38,034 nt of DNA from Thiomicrospira cyclica (lineage in GTDB: Bacteria; Pseudomonadota; Gammaproteobacteria; Thiomicrospirales; Thiomicrospiraceae), in contig DZAT01000016.1 in the NCBI GenBank assembly GCA_022736205.1, forward strand, positions 1 to 38,034. The letters run 5' to 3'. Shown here piece by piece: positions 9,094 through 18,134 of this stretch. Every line of letters begins with the position of its first letter. The stretch's first letter is position 1. The translations under genes were made by a program, and so were the position numbers. Under the pieces are notes generated by a model, which searched no databases, was not told where the DNA came from, and saw only the letters and a list, made by a program, of their open reading frames with translations.

Positions 9094-9513
9094 GCGGGTG
9101 AGTCCTTGGAATTCGAAAGGGTAAACAATATGAGCGCATTATGACATAGTATTAGAAAATAGTTATGTGACAGTTAAGAGAAATTTTACGCTTTTATGAC
9201 ATGCTTTGCCGCTAAATGTGGCAACTTGTGTTTTGTTTATGGCAAGAATTGCCATATTGAGGGTTCGCTTCGACTTCCCTCTGCGTGCTATAAGACATTA
9301 AAGAGCACTTCGACTTCCCTCTGCGTGCTATAGATGAACTATTTTAAGATCACTGAGCGGAGTCGAAGTGAGTGATTCAGCATTTTTTCATGGGCAACCA
9401 ACTTGGCATGCCTTTTGCGGTAACCTAAACAAAATAGCAGTCGCCTTGCTCAGTAGCAAGCGTGGTAGCCGCAAGCACACAAGAAACCGATAGATATAAT
9501 AAGGAGCCAAGCC
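9094..9513. other. 420-bp intergenic region between divergent genes
   Basis: No gene is supported here. It must hold the promoters of the decarboxylase (minus) and the EF-hand gene (plus), but I found no convincing -35/-10 pair. It contains a perfect 7-3-7 palindrome, ATGGCAA-gaa-TTGCCAT, at 9239-9255, and a group of short repeats at 9268-9372. Confidence 0.6.
9268..9372. repeat. Small intergenic repeat cluster
   Basis: A 25-base unit beginning CTTCGACTTCCCTCTGCG occurs twice in direct orientation (9268-9292 and 9308-9332, 40 bases start to start). A third, inverted partial copy follows at 9351-9372, where AGTCGAAGTG (9361-9370) is the exact complement of CACTTCGACT (9306-9315). The outer copies could fold into a hairpin. 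It resembles REP-type intergenic repeats and has no coding potential. Confidence 0.75.
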
Positions 9514-10146
9514 ATGAGTAGTATCAGCGCTATGGGTAATATGGACATGGGTCAGATGCAGGGTATGCATCGTGCGCATCAGAAGCCCGATGCAGGAAAA
9601 CTGACCAATGATGTCTTTGCGAAACTTGACCCTACTGGTCAAGGCTCGATTGATGCACAGTCGTTTTTAGCCGCGTTAGGGTCGCAGACAGCCAAGTCTG
9701 CTAACGGGGCGACACAGTCGCCTGCGATTAGTGAAGATGATGCCAGTCAGTTTTTTACCGCCATGGACGGTAATAGCGATGGTAAGGTTACGCCAGAAGA
9801 AATGAATGCCATGTTTGCTAAGGTGTCGGAACAATTCCAGACGCGTATGCAAATGCAGCAGCAAGCAGGTACAGACCCAACTGCGCAACAGGGCGTGCAA
9901 GGGCATCGACACCAACATGGGCACAAGCAGCAAGATGCCTTGAACGACAGTGATGCACTGATGCAAGCTGTTAATGCCGCACAGGCAGGAACAACGCCTG
10001 CAACCGCCAGTGCTACGCAATCGGCTGATCAGTTGCAGCGTCAATTAATGAACATGATGCGTCGATATGAGCAGATGGGTGCTTTGCCAACATCGGGTGC
10101 AGCGCCAGTAACAACAGCGACACCTGCAGTCAGTATTGCTGCTTAG
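9514..10146 (+). CDS. EF-hand calcium-binding protein, Met/His-rich
   Basis: A 210-residue protein with a well-formed EF-hand loop DGNSDGKVTPEE (residues 85-96: acidic positions 1, 5 and 12, glycine at 6) and a weaker one at 39-50 (DPTGQGSIDAQS). No signal peptide or membrane helix is seen, so it is probably cytoplasmic or leaves by an unrecognised route. The N-terminus is rich in Met (MGNMDMGQMQGM), a His cluster HRHQHGH lies at 131-137, and the C-terminus is Ala/Thr-rich and probably disordered. Calcium binding by the second loop is a confident inference; a second metal at the Met/His patches is speculation. AAGGAG lies eight bases before ATG 9514, and a strong terminator follows, so it is a single-gene unit. 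Confidence 0.8.
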   Translation: MSSISAMGNMDMGQMQGMHRAHQKPDAGKLTNDVFAKLDPTGQGSIDAQSFLAALGSQTAKSANGATQSPAISEDDASQFFTAMDGNSDGKVTPEEMNAMFAKVSEQFQTRMQMQQQAGTDPTAQQGVQGHRHQHGHKQQDALNDSDALMQAVNAAQAGTTPATASATQSADQLQRQLMNMMRRYEQMGALPTSGAAPVTTATPAVSIAA

Positions 10147-10167
10147 TTATTTTTGCGTAACGATATC

Positions 10168-10196
10168 AAAAAACCAGTGCTTGCACTGGTTTTTTT
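10168..10196 (+). terminator. Intrinsic terminator of the EF-hand gene
   Basis: AAAAAACCAGTG pairs with CACTGGTTTTTT around a CTTG loop, 22 bases after the EF-hand stop codon, with the T-run continuing past the stem. Because of the A-run on the left it could also act on the minus strand. Confidence 0.9.
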
Positions 10197-10242
10197 ATGT
10201 TAGTCTAGCCAACTTGAAAGCAGGTATTGGTAAGGGTAAAGC

Positions 10243-10965
10243 ATGTCTCATTACACACGGTTGGCAGATGATTTTGATCGCGTCTGGCAATTTTCGCCTG
10301 ATTATGAAGATTGGATGGTCGAAAAAATTGCTTCTGGACTGTCTTTACAGCCCAATCAGACTTGGGTGGATTTTGGTGCGGGTACGGGGCGTTTTACCGC
10401 TCGCTTGCATGCGTTAGCGCCCAAGCTTCAAACCTATTGTGCCGAACCCGATGCTGCCATGTGTCAACAAGCCGCAAAACGTGATGGGTTGCGTGTGATT
10501 CGTGCTGATGATCAGCGCTTTGTTACCTTAATGCTGCAGTATGATGCTTTGTTGCTCAAAGAGGTCATTCATCATCTGTCGGATCGGCAGGCTTTTTGGC
10601 AAGGGATTCAGCATCAATTGAATGCTGATGGTCGTTTGCTGGTAGTGACGCGTCCTCAGCGCAGTGCGCTGGCTTTGTTCGAGGCGGCGCACGATGTCTT
10701 TTATCGTCATCAGCCATCATTAACCTTGTTGGTTGCAGAGTTGGAAGCTGCGGGCTTTGCTGTTTCCGTGTCTGAGCACACGCATTCGTTTACCCTAAGC
10801 AAAGTCGATTGGTTTGCGATGTTACGCAGTCGTTTTATGTCCGACTTAGCAGCGTTTAGCGATGACGACATTGAAGCGGGTATTGCGGAACTGTCGCAAT
10901 ATTATGTGGGTGACGCTATTGATATGGCAGATACCCTGTTGTTTTTGCAGTGTCAGAAAAAATAA
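10243..10965 (+). CDS. Class I SAM-dependent methyltransferase
   Basis: A 240-residue Rossmann-fold methyltransferase. Motif I is VDFGAGTGRFT (about residues 40-50); the acidic residue ending strand 2 is in CAEPDAAM; and LLKEVIHHLSD is the strand-4 region, where family members often carry a histidine pair. This is the arrangement of the UbiE/Methyltransf_11 group, which methylates small molecules. The substrate is unknown. The start has AAGGGTAAAG just upstream. It lies 13 bases before the RND adaptor gene in the same direction and may be the first gene of that operon, although no functional link is evident. Confidence 0.85.
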   Translation: MSHYTRLADDFDRVWQFSPDYEDWMVEKIASGLSLQPNQTWVDFGAGTGRFTARLHALAPKLQTYCAEPDAAMCQQAAKRDGLRVIRADDQRFVTLMLQYDALLLKEVIHHLSDRQAFWQGIQHQLNADGRLLVVTRPQRSALALFEAAHDVFYRHQPSLTLLVAELEAAGFAVSVSEHTHSFTLSKVDWFAMLRSRFMSDLAAFSDDDIEAGIAELSQYYVGDAIDMADTLLFLQCQKK

Positions 10966-10978
10966 TTAGGGAGCGGGC

Positions 10979-12136
10979 ATGATGAACAATAAGATGATTT
11001 GGGTAGCCTTGGCGACTATGTTGTTGTCGGGGTGTAACGATGACGCAGCGAAAAAACCAATAGCGTCGGCAGGCGCTATGCCACCTGCTCAGGTCGAAGT
11101 GGTCACCCCGAGTCGTATCACCTTACAAGATACGCTCACCTTGCCAGCTCGCTTGCAAGCGGTACGAAGCGCACAAGTGCGTGCGCGGGTGGAGGGGATT
11201 GTCGAGCGTCGCACCTTTAAAGAGGGCAGTGAAGTGAAGGCGGGTGATGTGTTGTTTCAGATCGACCCTAAAGTGCTGCAAGCTAATGTGCAGTCGGCGA
11301 AAGCGGGCGTGATGAAAGCACAAGCAGATGAGCGCATTGCAACACAAACAGCCAAGCGCCTGGGCGCATTAGTGCCCGAAAAAGCAGCCAGTCAGCAGGA
11401 CTTAGATAACGCCAATGCGACCTTGGCGCGCGCTAAAGCCGATGTGGCATCGGCAACGGCAGCCTTGACCCGCGCCGAGATTGATTTGAGCTATGCCCGT
11501 GTTACCGCGCCGATCGGTGGTCGTATTGGTCGTGCTTTGGTGACTGAAGGGGCGCTGGTCGGCAAAGGTGAAGCGACGCCTTTAGCAGTGGTCGAGCAGA
11601 TGGACCCTACTATGTGGGTGAATTTTTCCTTATCGAGTAGTCAATACGCGCAATTACGCGATGTGGTGGCGAAAGAAGCGGGCGATGGCGTGGCACAAAT
11701 TACCATGATGTTGGGCGAAAAACAGGCGTATCCCGCTAAAGGAAAACTGTTGTTTTCTGACCCTTCGGTCGATGCCAGCACGGGTAGCGTTGGGCTGCGT
11801 GCCGAGTTTGCCAATAGCGAACGTCGCTTATTGCCCGGTCAGTTTGTATCGGTGGTGTTACCCATTTCGGGCGATAACACAGTACTGACCGTGCCGCAAA
11901 AAGCCGTACAAGCTTCACCACAGGGACAGATCGTGATGACCGTGACAGGTGAAGGAAAAGTTGCCCCTCGTCCCGTTAAAACGGGTGCATTGGTCAATGG
12001 CGCGTGGGTGGTGGTGTCGGGCTTGCAGGGCGATGAACAAATCATCGTTAATGGCTTGCAAAAAGCCCGTCCAGGCAGCACGGTCACAGCGGTTCCCGCT
12101 GGTACACCGCCAGCTGCGCCAACTGGAGACAAATAA
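10979..12136 (+). CDS. RND efflux periplasmic adaptor lipoprotein
   Basis: A 385-residue membrane-fusion protein of the AcrA/MexA type that bridges the inner-membrane pump and the outer-membrane channel. A lipoprotein signal peptide ends in LLSGC (Cys19). It is followed by the first lipoyl half (VRARVEGIVERRTFKEGSEV), an alpha-helical hairpin (about 100-165), the second lipoyl half (SYARVTAPIGGRIGR) and the beta-barrel and membrane-proximal domains (LLFSDPSVDASTGSVGLRAEF; LLPGQFV). Length is normal. GGGAGC precedes the ATG pair at 10979/10982. The pump gene starts two bases after the stop, so the two are co-translated. Confidence 0.93.
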   Translation: MMNNKMIWVALATMLLSGCNDDAAKKPIASAGAMPPAQVEVVTPSRITLQDTLTLPARLQAVRSAQVRARVEGIVERRTFKEGSEVKAGDVLFQIDPKVLQANVQSAKAGVMKAQADERIATQTAKRLGALVPEKAASQQDLDNANATLARAKADVASATAALTRAEIDLSYARVTAPIGGRIGRALVTEGALVGKGEATPLAVVEQMDPTMWVNFSLSSSQYAQLRDVVAKEAGDGVAQITMMLGEKQAYPAKGKLLFSDPSVDASTGSVGLRAEFANSERRLLPGQFVSVVLPISGDNTVLTVPQKAVQASPQGQIVMTVTGEGKVAPRPVKTGALVNGAWVVVSGLQGDEQIIVNGLQKARPGSTVTAVPAGTPPAAPTGDK

Positions 12137-12138
12137 CC

Positions 12139-15100
12139 ATGCTACCCCAGTTTTTCATTACGCGTCCCATTTTTGCATGGGTCATTGCCTTATCGGTGTT
12201 GATGGCGGGTGCGTTGGCACTGACCAAATTGCCAGTATCGCAGTATCCCGAAGTAGCGCCACCCGCGCTCAATATTGCGGTGATCTACCCTGGTGCAAGT
12301 GCGCAGCAGGTCGAAGAAAGCGTGACGACGCTGATTGAACAGGAAATGAACGGTATCGAAAACCTGCTGTACATGGAATCATCGAGTGAGTTTACGGGCG
12401 AAGCCAGCTTAACCATTACCTTTGCCACAGGCACCAATTTGGATGTGGCGAATATGGAGGTGCAAAACCGCATCAAACGTATCGAGTCACGTTTGCCCGA
12501 TGAAGTACGCCGCATGGGCATTACGGTCACCAAATCTCGTCGCAATTTCTTGATGTTTGTGATGCTGACCTCGCCTGATAGCAGTTACGACACTGTAGAA
12601 TTGGGGGCATTTGCCTCGGCGCGAGTGTTAGACAATGTACGTCGTGTGCAAGGGGTAGGCGAAGCCTTATTGTTTGGTACTGACTATTCAATGCGCATTT
12701 GGCTTGATCCGATCAAGCTGGCCGCTTACAACATGAGCCCAAGCGATGCCTTAAGCGCGGTGAAAGCACAGAACATTCAGGTATCGACAGGTGGCTTGGG
12801 GCAGTTGCCCGCTGTGCCGGGTCAAGAACTTAATGCAACCATCATCACCAATACGCGTATCAATACAGTCGCCGAGTTTGAACAGGTCATTTTGCGTACC
12901 GATAAAAACGGCAGTAGCGTGCGCCTAAAAGATGTCGCGACCATCGAGCTGGGCGCACAAGACTATTCGCGCAATGTTAAGTTGAATGGCAAGCCAGCGG
13001 TGGGTATTGGTATCAAGCTCGCACCGACGGATAATGCCTTAGAAACCGTCAAACGTGTTAAAGCACGGATGGCCTCTTTAGAAGGTGCTTTCCCTGCTGG
13101 TATTACGTGGGATGTGCCTTACGATACCTCGCGCTTTGTCGATATTTCGATTCGTGAAGTGATTAAAACCCTGCTTGAAGCCTTCTTACTGGTGTTCTTG
13201 GTGATGTGGCTGTTCATGGGCAACCTACGCGCGGCGATTATCCCAACCATCGTCGTGCCTGTGTCGTTAATGGGTACGATGCTGGGTTTGTATGTGATGG
13301 GCTACTCCATCAACGTCTTGACCCTATTCGCCATGATTTTAGCGATTGGTATTTTGGTCGATGACGCCATTGTGGTGGTCGAAAACGTCGAACGCATCAT
13401 GACCGAAGAAGGGTTAGATGCCAAAGCCGCCACTCGCAAAGCCATGACGCAAATTTTTGGTGCTATTGTTGGCATTACCTTGGTGCTCATGGCGGTGTTT
13501 GTGCCGATGGCCTTCTTTACAGGCTCGGTGGGGGCGATTTATCGTCAGTTCTCGGTCACGCTGGTCATTACCATTGCTTTTTCTGCCTTTTTTGCCTTGT
13601 CGCTGACGCCAGCATTAACCACCACCTTATTGCGCCAAAAAGACATGCAACATCATGGTGGATTATTGGGCTGGTTTAACGATAAGTTTGCCAACTTTAC
13701 CACGGGCTATGTGCGTTGGATCGGTGCGTTTTTAGTACGTCCAATACGGCTGGGCTTGATCTATGCCGTCATTGTCGGCGTGACAGCGTTTATGTATCTT
13801 AAACTGCCCAATGGCTTTTTACCCGAAGAAGACCAAGGCTATTTAGTCAATCTGATTCAATTACCCTCGGGTGCGACGCAAGAGCGTACCTTGGAAGTCT
13901 TAGCGGAGCTAGAGAAGTTTTACGTTGCCCAGCCAGAGGTTGCCAAAGTGATTACGGTTGCAGGGTTTAGCTTCTTGGGTAAAGGGCAAGATGCCGGGAT
14001 TGCCTTTGTGCGTCTGAAAGAATGGGATGAACGCATGGCGGCAGGGAGCGATGCGAAGAGCCTTGCCATGCGTGCCAATATGGCGTTTTTCAAGATTAAA
14101 TCGGCGATGATGTTCGCCATTAATCCGCCGCCCATTCCTGAGTTGGCAGCGGTGGGTGGCTTCGATTTCCGTCTGATGGATATTGGTGCCGTGGGGCGCG
14201 AAAAGCTGCTCGAAGCACGTAATATGGTGCTGGGCATGGCGAGCCAAAATGCTACCTTGGCAGGGGTTCGTCCTGAAAGTAAGGAATTTTCTAGCCAGCT
14301 TTATTTCGATGTGGATCGCATTAAAGCGCAAGCAACCAATATTGACTTGAACGAAGTGAACAACGTGCTACAAGTCGGCTTGGGGTCGGCTTATGTTAAC
14401 GACTTTATTCGTGATGGTCGTGTGTTGCGCGTGCAAATGCGTGTTAATGCCGAAACCTTGGCAACACCCGATACCATTTTGGCGTTGCGCGTCAAAAACC
14501 GCACGGGCGAGTTAGTGCCTTTGTCGGAGTTCGTCACCCCAAGTTGGGTGGTGGGTGCGCCTAAACTCGACCGCTATAACGGTGTACCGTCGATGAAAAT
14601 TGCGGGTAATCCAGCCCCTGGTTTTACCACAGGCGATGCCATGATGAGCATGCAAGGCATGGCTGCGAATTTGCCTGCAGGTATTGGTTTCGACTGGTCG
14701 GGTACTTCTTACGAGGAGCGTTTATCGGCATCACAGGCAGGGTTGTTGTTTACCTTGTCGATTTTAGTGGTGTTTTTGGTGTTAGCGGCTTTGTATGAAA
14801 GTTGGTCTGTGCCGTTTGCCATTTTGTTGGTCGTACCGCTTGGCTTGTTTGGTCAGGTATTGGCTGTGCAAACGGTAGGGATGCCGAATGACATTTACTT
14901 TAAGGTTGGTATGGTGGTGATTATTGGCTTGGCGGCGAAAAATGCCATTCTGATTGTCGAGTTTTCGCGTCAGTTAGAGCTAGAAGGTAAGGAGCTGGTC
15001 GCGTCGATTATTGAAGCAGCGCGTTTACGTCTGCGTCCGATTATCATGACCTCGATTGCCTTTATTGCTGGTGTGTTGCCGTTGGCATTGTCTACGGGGG

Positions 15101-15264
15101 CAGGGGCTGCCAGTCGTAATGCCATTGGTACAGGCGTTGCGGGCGGTATGTTGTCGGCAACCTTCCTTGCGATTCTGCTCGTGCCTGTGTTGTATCTTGT
15201 GATTCGTAAGCTGTTCCCTGGTGGGAAACCTGTTGACCATGCGAAGGAGGTGAGTCATGCGTAA
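12139..15264 (+). CDS. RND multidrug efflux pump (HAE1 family)
   Basis: A 1041-residue inner-membrane transporter of the AcrB/MexB/MexF type that exports hydrophobic and amphiphilic compounds using the proton gradient. The start FFITRPIFAWVIAL and the following KLPVSQYPEVAPP are typical. The proton-relay acidic pair is Asp408-Asp409 in AIGILVDDAIVVVENVER, with the partner lysine at Lys934 in GLAAKNAILIVEF. The two halves with large periplasmic domains and 12 helices are complete. Such acidic pairs and this length separate it from metal (CzcA) pumps. The gene overlaps the outer-membrane factor gene by eight bases. No regulator gene adjoins the operon, so control is not visible. Confidence 0.95.
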   Translation: MLPQFFITRPIFAWVIALSVLMAGALALTKLPVSQYPEVAPPALNIAVIYPGASAQQVEESVTTLIEQEMNGIENLLYMESSSEFTGEASLTITFATGTNLDVANMEVQNRIKRIESRLPDEVRRMGITVTKSRRNFLMFVMLTSPDSSYDTVELGAFASARVLDNVRRVQGVGEALLFGTDYSMRIWLDPIKLAAYNMSPSDALSAVKAQNIQVSTGGLGQLPAVPGQELNATIITNTRINTVAEFEQVILRTDKNGSSVRLKDVATIELGAQDYSRNVKLNGKPAVGIGIKLAPTDNALETVKRVKARMASLEGAFPAGITWDVPYDTSRFVDISIREVIKTLLEAFLLVFLVMWLFMGNLRAAIIPTIVVPVSLMGTMLGLYVMGYSINVLTLFAMILAIGILVDDAIVVVENVERIMTEEGLDAKAATRKAMTQIFGAIVGITLVLMAVFVPMAFFTGSVGAIYRQFSVTLVITIAFSAFFALSLTPALTTTLLRQKDMQHHGGLLGWFNDKFANFTTGYVRWIGAFLVRPIRLGLIYAVIVGVTAFMYLKLPNGFLPEEDQGYLVNLIQLPSGATQERTLEVLAELEKFYVAQPEVAKVITVAGFSFLGKGQDAGIAFVRLKEWDERMAAGSDAKSLAMRANMAFFKIKSAMMFAINPPPIPELAAVGGFDFRLMDIGAVGREKLLEARNMVLGMASQNATLAGVRPESKEFSSQLYFDVDRIKAQATNIDLNEVNNVLQVGLGSAYVNDFIRDGRVLRVQMRVNAETLATPDTILALRVKNRTGELVPLSEFVTPSWVVGAPKLDRYNGVPSMKIAGNPAPGFTTGDAMMSMQGMAANLPAGIGFDWSGTSYEERLSASQAGLLFTLSILVVFLVLAALYESWSVPFAILLVVPLGLFGQVLAVQTVGMPNDIYFKVGMVVIIGLAAKNAILIVEFSRQLELEGKELVASIIEAARLRLRPIIMTSIAFIAGVLPLALSTGAGAASRNAIGTGVAGGMLSATFLAILLVPVLYLVIRKLFPGGKPVDHAKEVSHA

Positions 15265-16630
15265 CGTGTTAGCGATTGCTATCGCCGCCGCCTTAGCTGG
15301 CTGTGCGCCGATGAAAGAAACAACGACAGCCACAGTCGACCAGACAGTCGTGCCAGCCAGTAATAAAATGCAGGTTGACCTGCCCGATTGGCAATCTTTT
15401 TTTCCCGATGCGCAACTCAACGTGTTAATTGATGCCGCACTAAGCAACAATCGTGATCTTCGTGTGGCAGCGGCTCGTATTAGCGAAACGCGGGCGCAGT
15501 ATGGTATTGCTCGAGCGGATCGTTTTCCCAGTGTGGATATGGCAGTCGGTGCAACACGCAGCAGCACGCCAGCGAGCATTTCGCCTTCGGGTAAACGGTT
15601 TGATTTAACCAAAGGCGAGGTGGGTTTCAGTCTGCCAAGCTATGAGTTGGATTTGTGGGGACGAATTAGCAGTCTGAACGAAGCGGCTTTGGCAACCTTT
15701 CTCAGCAGTGAAGCCAATGCTAAAGCGGTGCAATTAGCACTGATTGGCGATATTGCTAATGCCTATTATCAGCTGCTAGAACTGGAAGATCGCGCAAAAC
15801 TCTTAACAGCAACGAAAGACAATCGAGCCGAATGGTTGTCGTTGGTTGAAAAGCGTGTTGTTTCGGGGCTGGCGAATGAGATTGATAGATTACAAGCACA
15901 GGCGGTGGTCGATGGCTTAGTGCGAGATTTGGTCGAGTTGAAGCGTCAGCATAGCTTGGTGCAAAACACCTTGTCGGTGCTCATTGGTGTGCCACTGAAT
16001 AACCTCAAATTGCCCGATGCTTTGCCATTGCGTCAACAAGCAGACACTTCGGGATTGCGTACCGATACACCTTCATTACGTCTGTTACAACGCCCCGATG
16101 TGCAAGCAGCCGAATTGCGCTTAAAAGCGGCTAATGCCAATATTGAAGCAGCGCGTGCTGCTTTTTTACCACGCATTGCACTGACGGCAAGCTATGGAAC
16201 AGCGAGTAACGAATTGAATGGGTTGTTTGCAAATAATAGCGAAAGTTGGAGCTTTGTCCCACAAATTACCTTACCAATCTTTAATAGTGGTCGCACACAA
16301 GCAAATTTAGACGTTGCTGCTGCGCGACAAGTTTCTGCTGTTGCTGATTACGAGAAAACGCTGCAAAACGCCTTCAAAGAAGTTGCCGATGCCTTGGTCA
16401 ACCGAACGAGCTACGATGTGCAAATCGTCAGCCAGCAAGCGGTATTGAGTGGTCAGAAAGAACGTTTGCGTTTGGCAACCTTGCGCTATCAGCAAGGATT
16501 GACAGGTTATATTGATGTCCTCGATGCGCAGCGCGATTATCAAACAGCAGAACAACAGCTCGTTAGTTTGGTTCGGGCGCAGAAAGTTGCAGAAGTGGCT
16601 GTTTTTAAATCATTTGGGGGCGGGGGGTAG
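15257..16630 (+). CDS. Outer-membrane efflux lipoprotein (NodT/OprM type)
   Basis: A 457-residue TolC-like channel that completes the tripartite pump. The signal peptide ends with lipobox LAGC (Cys16). The two repeats of the outer-membrane-factor fold are visible: the first around DWQSFFPDAQLNVLIDAALSN and YELDLWGRISSLNEAA, the second around RPDVQAAELRLKAANANIEAA, LPIFNSGRTQANLDVA and YQQGLTGYIDVLDAQRDY. It is normal in length and ends with a glycine run. It is the last gene of the operon. I see no clear terminator in the 190 bases that follow. Confidence 0.93.
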   Translation: MRNVLAIAIAAALAGCAPMKETTTATVDQTVVPASNKMQVDLPDWQSFFPDAQLNVLIDAALSNNRDLRVAAARISETRAQYGIARADRFPSVDMAVGATRSSTPASISPSGKRFDLTKGEVGFSLPSYELDLWGRISSLNEAALATFLSSEANAKAVQLALIGDIANAYYQLLELEDRAKLLTATKDNRAEWLSLVEKRVVSGLANEIDRLQAQAVVDGLVRDLVELKRQHSLVQNTLSVLIGVPLNNLKLPDALPLRQQADTSGLRTDTPSLRLLQRPDVQAAELRLKAANANIEAARAAFLPRIALTASYGTASNELNGLFANNSESWSFVPQITLPIFNSGRTQANLDVAAARQVSAVADYEKTLQNAFKEVADALVNRTSYDVQIVSQQAVLSGQKERLRLATLRYQQGLTGYIDVLDAQRDYQTAEQQLVSLVRAQKVAEVAVFKSFGGGG

Positions 16631-16757
16631 ATCGTGTCTGATATCGGCGAAGCAGGGCGAGAGTCAATGATCGGGCAGCAACTTGGTTGTCGTAAGTGTG
16701 TGGCGGGAGCAGCAAGGGATTGGGGATGAGGCATGTGCGCTGATGGTTGTAATTTTC

Positions 16758-16820
16758 TTGACTAAAAATCCAATTTAGTCTAAATTGGCTTTTATATAAA
16801 TACAATTTTACGGAAATTGG
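16758..16820 (+). promoter_or_regulatory. Promoter with overlapping palindromic operator-like sites
   Basis: TTGACT (16758-16763) and TAAATT (16781-16786) are spaced by 17 bases. A perfect 9-1-9 palindrome, CCAATTTAGTCTAAATTGG (16770-16788), covers the spacer and -10 element. A second, imperfect palindrome of the same half-site (AAATTGG) lies at 16802-16820, close to the start codon. GACTAAA (16760-16766) and TTTAGTC (16774-16780) form a further overlapping inverted repeat. The layout suggests repression of the ATPase gene by a dimeric regulator, or self-control. Confidence 0.55.
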
Positions 16821-16828
16821 CTTTTGTT

Positions 16829-18106
16829 ATGAAAGAATTGTTCAAGCAGCGCATCCTAGACTTTCATCAAGCAGCGATTAAACCGCTGAAAGCGCGTGCA
16901 TTAGTCTTGCCCGTTCAACTAGAAAAAATTCTGGTGGTGACGGGTATGCGCCGCGTCGGTAAAAGTTCGTTATTGCTCAACAGCATCGCCCAACTGCGCG
17001 AACAGATACCCACTAGGCAGATCATCTACATCAACTTCGAGGATGAGCGCTTAACCTTAACCGCCGATCGTTTGGATGCGTTGTTACAAGCCTATCGTGA
17101 GCTTTATCCCGACATTGATTTGAGTCACTGTTATTTCTTCTTCGATGAAATTCAGGAGATTGATGGCTGGGAAAAATTTGTGCGCCGTTTAGATGAAACG
17201 ATCAGCAAGCACATTGTTATTACAGGCTCGAATGCCAAGCTACTGAGCTCCGACATAGCAACCGCCTTGCGTGGGCGTTCGATTCGCTACGAATTATTTC
17301 CGCTTTCTTTTCCCGAATACTTAGCCTTTCGTGACATTGATATTGATCCGATTAGCAGCCAAGGACGTGCTGAAATGCTATCGGCTTTCCACCAGTATGT
17401 GCAAACAGGCGGTTTTCCAGAGTTGGCATTCATCGAAGATAAAGACATTCACACCAAGATCATTCAAGAATACTACGATGTGATGATTTTTCGAGATATT
17501 GTCGAGCGTTACCAAGAAAGCAATTTACCTGCGCTTAAATACTTTCTCAAACGTCTTGTTGAAAGCGTGGGTAGCCCCATTTCGATCAGTAAAATTCATA
17601 ACGAAATGAAATCATTAGGGTATCGTGTCGCTAAAAACACGCTGCTCGACTATTATGACATTGCCGAAGCCGTGTATTTGGTGGTCAATGCCAGCAAATA
17701 CGACCCTTCATTAGTGCGTCAGGCAATGGCCGACAAGAAAGCCTATATCATCGATAACGCCTTTTTAACGCAACTGACTTACCGTTATAGCCAAGACTTA
17801 GGCAAGTTGCTCGAAAACATGGTGGCGGTTGAGTTGCGTCGTCGCCAATTACCCGTACAGTTTATTAAAGGCACAAAAGAATGCGATTTTGTCTGGCAAA
17901 CACCAGATAAAACCATCCCCTTACAGGTATCAGTCGATATTAGCCACCCCGACACCAAAGCGCGAGAAGTGGCAGGCTTGATGGCGGCGGCGCGTTATTT
18001 GCACTGCGATGAAGGCGTGATTATCACCCTAGATCAGTCGGCAGAATGGCAGGAATCGGGGGTGTCTATTAAAGCAATGCCCGCATGGCAGTTTCTGTTG
18101 GGGTGA
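16829..18106 (+). CDS. AAA-family ATPase with DUF4143 domain
   Basis: A 425-residue protein of the widespread AAA_14/DUF4143 group, whose cellular role is unknown. Walker A is GMRRVGKS (residues 39-46), Walker B is YFFFDEIQEI (Asp106-Glu107), and a sensor-like ITGSNAKLLS follows. The family motifs LRGRSIRYELFPLSFPEYL and QTGGFPELAF come next. The C-terminal domain (about 215-425) includes KNTLLDYYDIAEAVYLV and ends with a PD-(D/E)XK-like stretch, ELRRRQLPVQFIKGTKECDF-V, as often seen in DUF4143 proteins. ATG 16829 is preferred to the in-frame TTG at 16817, which would extend into the second palindrome. It stands alone behind an operator-like promoter. Such genes are often scattered by lateral transfer, but codon use here does not obviously differ from its neighbours. 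Confidence 0.87.
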   Translation: MKELFKQRILDFHQAAIKPLKARALVLPVQLEKILVVTGMRRVGKSSLLLNSIAQLREQIPTRQIIYINFEDERLTLTADRLDALLQAYRELYPDIDLSHCYFFFDEIQEIDGWEKFVRRLDETISKHIVITGSNAKLLSSDIATALRGRSIRYELFPLSFPEYLAFRDIDIDPISSQGRAEMLSAFHQYVQTGGFPELAFIEDKDIHTKIIQEYYDVMIFRDIVERYQESNLPALKYFLKRLVESVGSPISISKIHNEMKSLGYRVAKNTLLDYYDIAEAVYLVVNASKYDPSLVRQAMADKKAYIIDNAFLTQLTYRYSQDLGKLLENMVAVELRRRQLPVQFIKGTKECDFVWQTPDKTIPLQVSVDISHPDTKAREVAGLMAAARYLHCDEGVIITLDQSAEWQESGVSIKAMPAWQFLLG

Positions 18107-18134
18107 TTTCATGAACATCTCCGAGTATTAACCC

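Noticed and set aside
9268..9332. Possible CRISPR array
   Set aside because: There are only two direct copies with a 15-base gap and no cas genes. It is better explained as a REP-like repeat.
13909..14331. Minus-strand open frames inside the RND pump gene, and similarly at 15025-15612
   Set aside because: They are antisense to strongly conserved RND and outer-membrane-factor coding sequence, with no signal of their own.
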